DNA of 64,000 nt from Arthrobacter zhaoxinii (GTDB lineage: Bacteria > Actinomycetota > Actinomycetes > Actinomycetales > Micrococcaceae): contig NZ_JANFLT010000001.1 in the NCBI RefSeq assembly GCF_024385505.1, forward strand, positions 496,001-560,000, written 5' to 3'. The position numbers were made by a program, and so were the translations under genes. The notes beneath the pieces were generated by a model that did no database searches, was not told the DNA's origin, and was given only the letters and a program-made list of their open reading frames with translations. This document shows, piece by piece, positions 15,492 to 22,782 of the stretch (positions are counted from its first letter, which is position 1; each line of letters begins with the position of its first letter).

Positions 15492-15956
15492 TTACTGCCC
15501 TGAAGACAGTTGCGCCATGTATTCAGGGCAGAAAGCTGCAACGGCTGCACCATGCATAGCCGCGAACTCAGTCACCGTGTAGGCGACTCCTGCGCCTATA
15601 AGGAGGAAATCGTTGACCTCTGCGCTCGTGGCGCCATTGTCGTAGAAGGTGCACACGCCTTCGCCAATTCCTATAAGCCCGTCGTCGGGTGCCGTCAGGA
15701 GGCTGGCGTGGGCCTTGCGCAACTGGGCAAGGTACACCTGTTGGTGCGGTGTCAGCATCGAGGCAGACTCACTGGCCTCGGAGGACGCCTTAGCCGGGGC
15801 GGTACTAGCATGCTTCGGGGTTTTAGAAGGGGAAGGTGAAGCCGCGCTGGTATCGGCTGCTGAACTGGTGCTAGCGGGCCCTTGTGCACTACTGCCGCAG
15901 GCAGATAGCGAAGTCGCGAATAACAAGGCGGTGGCAACTGCAATAGTTCTCTTCAT
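15492..15956 (-). CDS. Secreted lipoprotein with DUF732-like domain
   Basis: 154 residues. Signal peptide with lipobox LSAC (lipidated Cys20), then a Ser/Ala/Thr/Pro-rich spacer (about 21-65) and a helical domain containing TAPDDGLIGIGEGVCTFYDN, with a second Cys in FCPEYMAQL. This fits the DUF732 family, common in actinobacterial surface proteins and some prophages; the two Cys probably form a disulfide. GGGGGGAACC precedes the ATG. Likely displayed on the outer face of the membrane. Its place at the element's right end suggests a conversion gene. Confidence 0.78.
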   Translation of the reverse strand: MKRTIAVATALLFATSLSACGSSAQGPASTSSAADTSAASPSPSKTPKHASTAPAKASSEASESASMLTPHQQVYLAQLRKAHASLLTAPDDGLIGIGEGVCTFYDNGATSAEVNDFLLIGAGVAYTVTEFAAMHGAAVAAFCPEYMAQLSSGQ

Positions 15957-16008
15957 GGTTCCCCCCATGTATAAAGTCGGTGCTCTGGGGCACTCTACCA
16001 GTGCGCAT

Positions 16009-16254
16009 CTATGATCCACGGGCCCGCCGCCCCTTGCTCCTGCGCCTCGCCACTCCCGGGCTGAGCTCGAAGATATTCGGTGCCTGCTGTGCCTCTTCAT
16101 AGGCCGCTAGCTCAAGGAGCCGGAAGCGCCAAAAGTGACCCAGCTTCCAGGCGCCAGGAATCTGCCCCTGCCTCGCTGCCTGCGTCACCCACTCAGGGCG
16201 ACGCTGCCAACGCTCCGCAAGCTGCTGGACGGTTAGGGAGCGGCTCTCGCTCAC
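16009..16254 (-). CDS. Excisionase-type helix-turn-helix protein
   Basis: 81 residues. The motif SLTVQQLAERWQRRPEWVTQ followed by GAWKLGHFWRFRLLELAAYE is an HTH_17 (MerR/excisionase-like) fold. The C-terminal tail is strongly basic (RRRSKGRRARGS). Its start overlaps the stop of the next upstream gene (ATGA). It may act as a directionality factor at the nearby attR arm sites or as a regulator. Confidence 0.78.
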   Translation of the reverse strand: MSESRSLTVQQLAERWQRRPEWVTQAARQGQIPGAWKLGHFWRFRLLELAAYEEAQQAPNIFELSPGVARRRSKGRRARGS

Positions 16255-16496
16255 CTTCGCCGCTCCGTTGGCGATTCACTGGGCAGGTGCTGCAGCCAGG
16301 CCACCAATTCATCGTGCTCGATCAACACCTTGGTGTTCACATATCTGGCAACGAGATACCCGTGCCGAATCTGCGCCCGGAGTACAGCGGCGCTGCTCCC
16401 GACCCTGGCTGCTGCCTCCTCCACGCTGTAGGCGATCTGCCGGGTTGTGTGGCACGGGCAGCAGTTCGTGTGTCGGAAATCGGTCCATTCGCTCAA
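16251..16496 (-). CDS. Excisionase-type helix-turn-helix protein with CxxC
   Basis: 81 residues. HTH_17-like core: YSVEEAAARVGSSAAVLRAQ followed by GYLVARYVNTKVLIEHDELV. The N-terminus has HTNCCPCHTTRQ, a possible metal site. Together with the coupled downstream gene it forms a two-gene leftward operon that begins about 50 bp from the right arm-type sites. It is the third HTH_17 protein in the element. Confidence 0.72.
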   Translation of the reverse strand: MSEWTDFRHTNCCPCHTTRQIAYSVEEAAARVGSSAAVLRAQIRHGYLVARYVNTKVLIEHDELVAWLQHLPSESPTERRR

Positions 16497-16545
16497 GGCT
16501 GTTCTCCGGTCCTAGATTGGAATAGCTGATGATCCGCATCATCCT

Positions 16546-16564
16546 AGTCCGCAGAAAGTCCGCA
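16546..16564. promoter_or_regulatory. Putative integrase arm-type sites, right end
   Basis: AGTCCGCA at 16546-16553 and 16557-16564, with the same orientation and 11-bp spacing as the left pair, plus a degenerate GGTCCACA at 16568. A palindrome with arms gatgat and atcatc (16528-16543) lies just beside them. No gene is visible from 16497 to 16778. Confidence 0.65.
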
Positions 16565-16669
16565 AGAGGTCCACAAACACACGCATTCAGGCATGCAGCG
16601 CCAACCATATGAAGCCCGGAAACTAGCGGCAAACTGCCATAGACAGTCGGGCCCGATGACGGGCTAGAG

Positions 16670-16688
16670 GTTCATCAACTTCCGCTAG
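16670..16688. repeat. Right attachment core (attR)
   Basis: Identical to the last 19 bp of yajQ (8058-8076). What follows is the original downstream flank of yajQ, including the hairpin at 16713-16745. Confidence 0.92.
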
Positions 16689-16712
16689 AACGCCCGCACG
16701 GCACACACGACG

Positions 16713-16745
16713 ACGGCGCCTCCCCCTTTGCGGGGACGGCGCCGT
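16713..16745. terminator. Bidirectional hairpin, displaced yajQ terminator
   Basis: Outer arms acggcgcc / ggcgccgt and inner arms tcccc / gggga around a short loop, followed by TTT on the plus strand. It would have ended yajQ before integration and still ends the leftward phosphatase gene. Confidence 0.8.
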
Positions 16746-16778
16746 TTGCCGTTCATCAGCAGTACGCCGGGCCGCTGC

Positions 16779-17456
16779 CTAGAGCGCGACGTCGTCGGCG
16801 GCCGGGCCGTCGTCGCCGTGGTCCTCGAGGTCCCCGCCGCCCACCGCTTCACCCATCCAGGTGAGCAGCTGCCAGGGGCCGAGGCCGCCGCCGGGCAGAT
16901 CTTCCGCTTCCAGCACGGCAACGCCGGTGTTGCTGAGCGCGTTCGCCACAATGAAATCCGGCCCCACGTTCCCGGCACGCGCGGTGGCCCAGACCCGGAT
17001 AATCGCCCCGTGGCTGAAGATGGCCGGGGACTTCAGTCCCGCGGCAGCCAGTTCCTCGACGACGGCGTCAAAGCGGCCCAGCGTCTCGGCACCGTCCGGT
17101 CCGCCGGGCATCCGGACGGCGGTGTCGCCGGAAACCCAGCTGTAGACCGTCTTCAGGTAGGTAATGATCGAGTCACGGTCATTACGCATCTCCAGCTCGC
17201 CGGCGGAAACTTCCCGCAGCCCGTCGCGGATCCCGACCGGGAGCCCCAGTGCGGCAGCCAGGGGTGCGGCTGTGAGCTGGGTGCGGACCAGGTTGGAGGC
17301 AAAGATTCCGTCGATCGGTTCATGTCCGAGCGCCTCGGGCAGCGACGCCGCCTGTTCCCTTCCCAGCTCCGTCAGTCCCGGGCCGGGAACGGCGGTGTCG
17401 AGGAAGTGCTCCACGTTGGAGGGAGTCTGGCCGTGGCGGACGAGTATCAGGCGCAT
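16779..17456 (-). CDS. Histidine phosphatase family protein
   Basis: 225 residues. The N-terminal LVRHGQT contains the phosphohistidine acceptor His8, and the second catalytic His is in IFSHGAIIRV. This is branch 1 of the histidine phosphatase superfamily (phosphoglycerate-mutase-like). Members dephosphorylate sugars, nucleotides or other small molecules; the substrate cannot be told. The C-terminus is an acidic tail (GGDLEDHGDDGPAADD). It lies 42 bp downstream of htpX on the same strand and may share its transcript. Confidence 0.9.
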   Translation of the reverse strand: MRLILVRHGQTPSNVEHFLDTAVPGPGLTELGREQAASLPEALGHEPIDGIFASNLVRTQLTAAPLAAALGLPVGIRDGLREVSAGELEMRNDRDSIITYLKTVYSWVSGDTAVRMPGGPDGAETLGRFDAVVEELAAAGLKSPAIFSHGAIIRVWATARAGNVGPDFIVANALSNTGVAVLEAEDLPGGGLGPWQLLTWMGEAVGGGDLEDHGDDGPAADDVAL

Positions 17457-17498
17457 GCTCGAAGCCTACTTTGTCACCGGGAGCAGGTCAGGTGCAGG

Positions 17499-18371
17499 CT
17501 AGGCGCCCAGGGTCCGGCCGGCCATGCGCTCCAGGCGCTGGATGCGGTCAGCCATGGGCGGGTGGGTGGCCAGGAGGCCGCGTACCCCTGCGCGGAACGG
17601 GTTCGCGATCATCAGGTGGGACGTGTTGGCCAGCTTCTGGTCATTGGCCGGCAGCGGGGCGCGCTGGGTGCCGCTCTCCAGCTTGCGCAGCGCAGACGCG
17701 AGCGCCAGCGGATCGTTAGTGAGCTTCGCCCCGTCTTCGTCGGCGTCGTACTCGCGGGTCCGGCCGATTGCCATCTGGATCAGCGAGGCAGCCAGAGGCG
17801 CCAGGATGGCCATGGCAATCATCGCCAGCGGGTTGGCGTTGCGCCGGTCCCCGCCGCCGAAGAAGAGCAGGAACTGTCCCAGCGAAGTAATGACGCCGGC
17901 AATGGCGGCTGCCACCGAGGAGGTGAGGATGTCGCGGTTGTGGACGTGCATAAGCTCGTGGCCGAGCACGCCGCGCAGTTCACGCTCATTCAGCAGCGCT
18001 AGGATGCCCTGCGTGCAGCACACCGCCGCATGCTGCGGGTTGCGGCCGGTGGCGAAGGCGTTGGGCGCCATGGTGGGTGATATGTAGAGCCTCGGCATGG
18101 GCTCGCCGGCCTGCAGGGAAAGCTCACGGACAATCCGGTACATCTCCGGGGCCTGCGCCTCGGAAACAGGCACGGCGCGCATGGCCCGAATGGCCAGCTT
18201 GTCGCTGTTCCAGTAGCTGTAGGCAGTGGTGGCAAGGCCGATCAGGAGGAAGACCCAGATAAACGCCGGGCTTCCGGTTCCGTTTGAAAGCAGGGCCCCG
18301 ATTCCGAGCAGCACGGCGAAAAGCACGCCGAACAGGGCTGCTGTCTTGAGGCCGTTGAAGTGTCGGTGCAC
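17499..18371 (-). CDS. htpX: Membrane-bound zinc protease HtpX
   Basis: 290 residues, M48 peptidase family. Two N-terminal membrane helices (about 10-30 and 36-52), the zinc motif HELMH (138-142) with third ligand Glu207 in REYDADE, and two more hydrophobic segments (about 150-172 and 182-203). HtpX degrades misfolded membrane proteins together with FtsH. The start follows a purine-rich AAAGGACTT site. Confidence 0.93.
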   Translation of the reverse strand: MHRHFNGLKTAALFGVLFAVLLGIGALLSNGTGSPAFIWVFLLIGLATTAYSYWNSDKLAIRAMRAVPVSEAQAPEMYRIVRELSLQAGEPMPRLYISPTMAPNAFATGRNPQHAAVCCTQGILALLNERELRGVLGHELMHVHNRDILTSSVAAAIAGVITSLGQFLLFFGGGDRRNANPLAMIAMAILAPLAASLIQMAIGRTREYDADEDGAKLTNDPLALASALRKLESGTQRAPLPANDQKLANTSHLMIANPFRAGVRGLLATHPPMADRIQRLERMAGRTLGA

Positions 18372-18454
18372 GGGTACAAAGTCCTTTCAGGCAGGCCGTT
18401 TCAGGCCTGCAGCGTCCGTTGGATACATATACTTCAACGTTTAACCGGGCGTGA

Positions 18455-18490
18455 CTGTTCCTGTTCCTGTTCCTGCTCCTGCTCCTGCTG
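18455..18490. repeat. Hexanucleotide tandem repeat
   Basis: Six units of CTGTTC/CTGCTC in the 124-bp gap between htpX and the MFS gene, next to the MFS stop. A slippage-prone microsatellite; it reads as Glu-Gln repeats in an untranslated frame on the minus strand. Confidence 0.85.
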
Positions 18491-18495
18491 AAGTC

Positions 18496-19767
18496 TCAGG
18501 GCTCCGGATGCAGCGCGTCGTAGCGCGCAAACCGGGGCTGGGTCCGTGCCAGCACTGCCACCAGGGCCAGGCAGATCAGTCCCCCGAGTACTGCCGCCCA
18601 CCCCTCTCCCACCAGGGAGGCATCCACGCCCGCCACCAGGTCCCCGAGCCGCGGGCCGCCCGCCACCACGACCACGAAGACGCCCTGCAGCCTGCCGCGC
18701 ATGGCATCCGGGGTGGCGGACTGCAGGATGGTGGACCGGAAGACGCCGCTGATGGAATCGGCAATCCCGGCGCAGGCCATCGCGAGCGCCGCCGGGATCA
18801 GCCACCGGGACGGGACCGCGCCGTCGTTGGATCCGGCCAGGACCACCACGACGCCGAAGGCCGTCACCGACAGCCCCCAGGCGGCAACGGACCAGAGCAC
18901 GGCCAGGCCCTGCCGGCGCACCAGTCCGAGCGGCCCGGAAAACAGCCCGGCGAGGAAGGCGCCCACAGCGGTGGCTGCCAGCAGCACACCCACCGTGGTC
19001 GCGCCGCCGCCGAGCATCAGCGCCCCGATGGCCGGGAGCAGTGCACGGGGCTGGGCAAAGACCATGGCGCACAGGTCCACCACGAAGGTCATGCGGATAT
19101 TGGGCCGGGTGCCCAGGAACCGGAATCCCTCCAGCACGGAACCCAGCCCGGCCTTCTGCACCTTGCCCACGGGCGGCATGGGCGCCAGCCGGTACAGCGC
19201 CCACATGGCAGCGGTGAAGGTGATGACGTCGATGGTGTAGGTCCAGCCATAGCCCACCCGGGCCACCAGCACTCCTGCCAGCAGCGGCCCCGCAGTCATG
19301 GCCACGCCGAAGGTCATCATGCTCAGCGCATTGGCGGCAGGCAGCAGCTCGGCGCGGACCAGGCGGGGAATGATGGCGCTGCGCGCCGGGTGGTTCAGAC
19401 CGCCCGCGCCGGCGTTGACGGCCACGAGGAAGTACAGCAGCCAGACATTACCCACCCCGGCCCAGGCCTGGGCCGCGATGCCGATGGTGCTGAGCCACAG
19501 CAGTCCCGACGAGAACAGCGCCACCTTGCGCCTGTCGTACGCGTCCACCACGGATCCGCCGTACAGTCCGGCCAGCACCAGCGGCACCAGTCCCACCAGG
19601 CCCAGCAGGCCGACGTTGAAACTCGACTCCGTCAGTTCGTAGACCTCCAGGCTGACCGCCACGAGGGTGAGCTGCGTGCCAATGGCGGAGAGCGCGGTTC
19701 CGGTCCACAGCCGGCGGAATTCGGGGCTTTCACGCAGGGGTGTGAGGTCAGCGAGCAGTCGGGGCAC
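18496..19767 (-). CDS. MFS transporter (EntS/MFS_3-type efflux)
   Basis: 423 residues with 12 predicted membrane helices. It opens FRRLWTGTALSAIGTQLTLV and has the loop motif GGSVVDAYDRRKVAL, the usual MFS motif-A position. The sequence matches the enterobactin-exporter-like (EntS, MFS_3) group that exports siderophores, drugs or unknown compounds. No biosynthetic genes lie adjacent, so the substrate is open. It is leftward and alone, divergent from the metallo-hydrolase at 19855. Confidence 0.88.
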   Translation of the reverse strand: MPRLLADLTPLRESPEFRRLWTGTALSAIGTQLTLVAVSLEVYELTESSFNVGLLGLVGLVPLVLAGLYGGSVVDAYDRRKVALFSSGLLWLSTIGIAAQAWAGVGNVWLLYFLVAVNAGAGGLNHPARSAIIPRLVRAELLPAANALSMMTFGVAMTAGPLLAGVLVARVGYGWTYTIDVITFTAAMWALYRLAPMPPVGKVQKAGLGSVLEGFRFLGTRPNIRMTFVVDLCAMVFAQPRALLPAIGALMLGGGATTVGVLLAATAVGAFLAGLFSGPLGLVRRQGLAVLWSVAAWGLSVTAFGVVVVLAGSNDGAVPSRWLIPAALAMACAGIADSISGVFRSTILQSATPDAMRGRLQGVFVVVVAGGPRLGDLVAGVDASLVGEGWAAVLGGLICLALVAVLARTQPRFARYDALHPEP

Positions 19768-19854
19768 CAGAGCAGTCTAGGGTCCCGCCGGCCCGGATCC
19801 GGGCCGCCACACGCGCACGGTAATAGAAAGCATGCTTAGGATGGGACGACACCG

Positions 19855-20631
19855 ATGTCCCCGCATCCCGCCGAAGGAGCAGCCGCCGTGTTTACCCGCA
19901 ACGTTGCCGATGGAATCCACCGCCTTGAACACGCCCATGTGAACGTCTATCTGGTTGAGGACGACGACGGCGTGGCAGTGGTCGACGCCGGCCTGCCGGG
20001 GATGTGGCCGCACCTGACCGGTGCACTCGACGAGTTGGGCTACGGTCCGGGGGACATCCGGGCCCTGGTGCTGACCCATGCGCACTTCGACCATGTGGGC
20101 ACCGCCGCCCGGCTCCGGCAGGAGTACCGCACGCCCATCCTGGTGCACGATGCCGACCGGTACATCGCCGCGCACCCCTACCGCTACCGGCACGAGACGA
20201 ACCGGTTCCTGTATCCGGTCCGCTACCCCAAGGCAGTCCCCGTCCTGGGCGCCATGACCCTCGCCGGGGCGCTGAATGTGCGCGGCGTGACCGACGTGCA
20301 CAGCTTGACCACGGAGTCCGGCGACGCCCTGCCGGGCAGGCCGCGGATCCTGTACACACCCGGGCATACCGCCGGACACGTGGCCCTGCATTTCCCGGAC
20401 CGCGGGGCACTCATCAGCGGAGATTCCCTGGTGACCCTCGACCCCTACACCGGAGCCAGGGGGCCGCAGATTGTCTCCGGCGCAGCGACGGCGGACAGTG
20501 CCCAGGCGCTCGAGTCACTGGCGCTGCTGGCCGAGGCCGACGCACCGCTGCTGCTCACCGGACACGGGGAGCCGTGGCGGGACGGTTCGGCGGCGGCCGT
20601 GGAGCAGGCCCTGGCCCGCGGGGCGTCCTAG
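19855..20631 (+). CDS. Metallo-beta-lactamase-fold hydrolase
   Basis: 258 residues. Zinc motif THAHFDH (74-80), downstream His in PGHTAGHVALH, Asp in ISGDSL and a final His in LTGHGEPW complete the MBL ligand set. Close to glyoxalase-II-like or quorum-quenching-type hydrolases; substrate unknown. The CDS overlaps the convergent hydrolase gene by four bases at its 3' end. Starts nearer the conserved core cannot be excluded (GTG at about 19888). Confidence 0.88.
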   Translation: MSPHPAEGAAAVFTRNVADGIHRLEHAHVNVYLVEDDDGVAVVDAGLPGMWPHLTGALDELGYGPGDIRALVLTHAHFDHVGTAARLRQEYRTPILVHDADRYIAAHPYRYRHETNRFLYPVRYPKAVPVLGAMTLAGALNVRGVTDVHSLTTESGDALPGRPRILYTPGHTAGHVALHFPDRGALISGDSLVTLDPYTGARGPQIVSGAATADSAQALESLALLAEADAPLLLTGHGEPWRDGSAAAVEQALARGAS

Positions 20632-21380
20632 GCCTGGCCGCCGTCCCGTGATCCGGCGTCGTCCAGTTCCTGTTCCAGCACGTCGAGCAGCCGGGAATCA
20701 CCGATGGGCCGGAAGTGGCCCATGGTCTGCAGCTGGATGTTCCGCGCACCGGCCAGATGGCTGCCCGCCGGGATATGCGGATCGAAGCTGCTGTAGACGG
20801 AGGTGATCCGGGCGTTTACGTCCTCGTTGCGCAGGAGCCGCTGCAGGAACGGGTCGCGGGGCGAGAAGGCGCGGATCGACGCGAGCGGAAACAGGTTGGC
20901 GTACACGGAGCCGGAGAAAGGCGTGTTGACGGCGATCATCCGGTCCACCCGCGGCCCGCCGTCCGGCAGGGTCATCAGGTGCTTGCCGATCAGTCCGCCC
21001 TTGCTGTGGGCCAGCACCAGGACGTCCTGCAGGTTCTGTTCCGCCAGGTAGCGTTCCACCAGCACCGCCATGTCCTCGATGGTGCCGCGGTTGTAGCCCA
21101 GCGGGGCAACGGTGTGCACCGGATGGCCGCGCTCGTAAAGGTAGTCGGCCACCGGGCGCAGGAACTGCCAGTTCTCGTAGACGCCGGGGATCAGCACCAC
21201 CGGAGCCCGCACCGCGCCCTCCGGATGCAGATACGCTGCCGGGTCCCGGCGCAGCACGAAGCCGTGCACCTGCCAGTACGCCACGTAGAGATAATCCGAG
21301 GCCCAACCCCCGGCCTGGCGTGCCCAGCGGAACATCCGCCCCTGCCTGCGCGGCCGGACACCGGGGCGTGGAGACGTCAT
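20628..21380 (-). CDS. Alpha/beta-hydrolase, lipase-like
   Basis: 250 residues. Oxyanion region VVLIPGVYENWQF, nucleophile elbow AHSKGG with Ser126, an Asp in the SFDPHIPAG region and a late His in MGHFRPIG. The Lys in the nucleophile elbow and the PGPGE-like lid recall triacylglycerol-lipase/esterase LipA-type proteins. No signal peptide. It overlaps the next upstream hydrolase by an ATGA, so the two form an operon. Confidence 0.82.
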   Translation of the reverse strand: MTSPRPGVRPRRQGRMFRWARQAGGWASDYLYVAYWQVHGFVLRRDPAAYLHPEGAVRAPVVLIPGVYENWQFLRPVADYLYERGHPVHTVAPLGYNRGTIEDMAVLVERYLAEQNLQDVLVLAHSKGGLIGKHLMTLPDGGPRVDRMIAVNTPFSGSVYANLFPLASIRAFSPRDPFLQRLLRNEDVNARITSVYSSFDPHIPAGSHLAGARNIQLQTMGHFRPIGDSRLLDVLEQELDDAGSRDGGQA

Positions 21381-22165
21381 TGGACAGCGGCCGCCGTGCG
21401 CATCAGGGCGGCGGTTTCCTTAGGACGGGTGTACATCAGCACGTGCGGCTGGCCGGGGATTTCCGCCGTCACCGCACCGGGGCGGGCATGAGCGAGCCGG
21501 GCCAGCCAGTCGGCGCGCACCACCGGGTCCTTGCCGCCGCGTACCAGCAGCACCGGGGGCTTCACCCCGGCGATCCGCTCCTCGAGCCGATGGCGGATCA
21601 TCACGGGCAGCGTGGACAAATACCAGCGGGGACCGGCGCGGAGGTAGTCGGTAACCAGCATGTAGTTGACCGCCGGCGGTTCACCCAGGCAGTCCTGCAG
21701 CAGCCGCAGCGCCTGCAGCGGGGCCGAGCGCTCGGCATCGTTGATGGTCGGTCCCAGCAGGACCACCGAGGAGACAGCCTCCGGGGCGGCGAGCGCCATT
21801 TCCACCACAACCTGGCAGCCCATGGAATGGCCTACCCACTGCGCCCCGTGAATCCCGGCAGCTTCGAGGGCCTGCACGGCAATGCGCCCGAAGTCCTCCA
21901 TCTGCAGCTGTCTGCCCGGCTTCGGGGTGCTGCCGAAACCGGGAAGTTCCAGCGTGTGCACAATCGAGGTGCGCGCCAGTTCCCAGATCAGCGGTCCGTA
22001 GTACCGCTCCGAGGCGCCGATCCCGTGCACCAGGACCACCTCGCTGCGGGTCCCGGACCATTCGGGCGTCCCGGCGTCGTCAAAGCGCTGGTAGGTACGG
22101 ATATCCACCTGCGTCTGGCCTACTGCTATCCGCTGGTATCCGGTTCGGACTTCTGCTGCCGGCAC
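21377..22165 (-). CDS. Alpha/beta-hydrolase
   Basis: 262 residues. HGIG oxyanion loop (47-50), nucleophile GHSMG with Ser114, Asp in GGKDPVV and His in PGQPHVLMY complete a canonical triad. Similar to small esterases or C-C hydrolases; substrate not predictable. It is the first gene of a two-gene leftward operon with the lipase-like gene and is divergent from the Fur-type regulator. Confidence 0.87.
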   Translation of the reverse strand: MPAAEVRTGYQRIAVGQTQVDIRTYQRFDDAGTPEWSGTRSEVVLVHGIGASERYYGPLIWELARTSIVHTLELPGFGSTPKPGRQLQMEDFGRIAVQALEAAGIHGAQWVGHSMGCQVVVEMALAAPEAVSSVVLLGPTINDAERSAPLQALRLLQDCLGEPPAVNYMLVTDYLRAGPRWYLSTLPVMIRHRLEERIAGVKPPVLLVRGGKDPVVRADWLARLAHARPGAVTAEIPGQPHVLMYTRPKETAALMRTAAAVQ

Positions 22166-22238
22166 TGTGCCTCCGCTTGATGTTCCGTTGAATCGATCTA
22201 CGCCCAGCGTACCGGGGCCCGGACAGGTTAGGCGATCC

Positions 22239-22251
22239 TTATTATGAATAA
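22239..22251. promoter_or_regulatory. Putative Fur/PerR box
   Basis: Palindrome TTATT-ATG-AATAA in the gap between the hydrolase operon and the Fur-type regulator, with AGAATAA following. It is the only AT-rich stretch nearby and matches the general form of PerR/Fur boxes, so it probably serves autoregulation. Confidence 0.6.
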
Positions 22252-22268
22252 CTCAGAATAAGGCTAGG

Positions 22269-22730
22269 ATGATGAACATGACCGAAACCGCAGCAGCCCA
22301 GGAGTCCACCGCCAGGTGGTCCAACGAGCTGCGCACCCACGGCCGGCGCGTCACCAAGCAGCGGCTGGCGGTGCTCCGCGCCGTTGACGCCTCACCGCAC
22401 TCGGTGGCGGACGACGTCGCCGCCGCCGTCCGCGGGGAACTTCCGGACATTTCGCTGCAGTCGGTCTATGTGGTCCTGGCGGACCTCACCGAAACCGGCC
22501 TGCTGCGGAAAATTGAAACCCCCGATTCCCCGGCCCGGTACGAGACCCGTGTGAACGACAACCACCACCACGCGGTCTGCACCGGCTGCGGCCGGATCGA
22601 AGACGTGGACTGCGCCGTCGGCCACGCCCCGTGCCTGACCCCCGGAGATACCCACGGCATGACCATCCAGATTGCGGATGTGCTCTACCGCGGGCTCTGC
22701 ACCGACTGCGCCGCCGCGGCCGTGTCCTAG
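22269..22730 (+). CDS. Fur-family peroxide/metal-responsive regulator
   Basis: 153 residues (ATGs at 22269, 22272 and 22278 are all possible). Winged helix with [20 protein letters not shown] and [17 protein letters not shown]; metal-site motifs [20 protein letters not shown] and LCTDC, the structural zinc CxxC pairs of Fur/PerR. Located 52 bp upstream of a catalase gene in the same direction, an arrangement typical of PerR/FurA regulators that control catalase by peroxide sensing. That role is inferred from context. Confidence 0.88.
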   Translation: MMNMTETAAAQESTARWSNELRTHGRRVTKQRLAVLRAVDASPHSVADDVAAAVRGELPDISLQSVYVVLADLTETGLLRKIETPDSPARYETRVNDNHHHAVCTGCGRIEDVDCAVGHAPCLTPGDTHGMTIQIADVLYRGLCTDCAAAAVS

Positions 22731-22782
22731 CCCTCCCCCGAACCTCCTTCCCCTTTTTGTCAGCTCCAGAGAAAGAACACGC

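Larger units (their letters stand above)
8058..16688. mobile_element. 8.6-kb integrated phage-satellite-like element at the 3' end of yajQ
   Basis: The element is bounded by the perfect 19-bp repeat gttcatcaacttccgctag, once as the end of yajQ and once at 16670-16688 where no yajQ gene precedes it. Gene order from left: integrase and XRE repressor leftward; then, rightward, an HTH protein, small genes, RecA-type ATPase, small genes, scaffold-like protein, major capsid, HNH nuclease and a membrane protein; then, leftward, a lipoprotein and two HTH proteins. No portal, large terminase, head protease or tail gene is visible. All genes look intact. The architecture recalls the phiRv1/phiRv2 elements of Mycobacterium tuberculosis and capsid-encoding phage satellites; that classification is inference. 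Confidence 0.92.

Noticed and set aside
16309-16632. 107-residue leftward frame near attR
   Set aside because: Overlaps the HTH gene at 16251 in another frame, has no ribosome site and low-complexity content.
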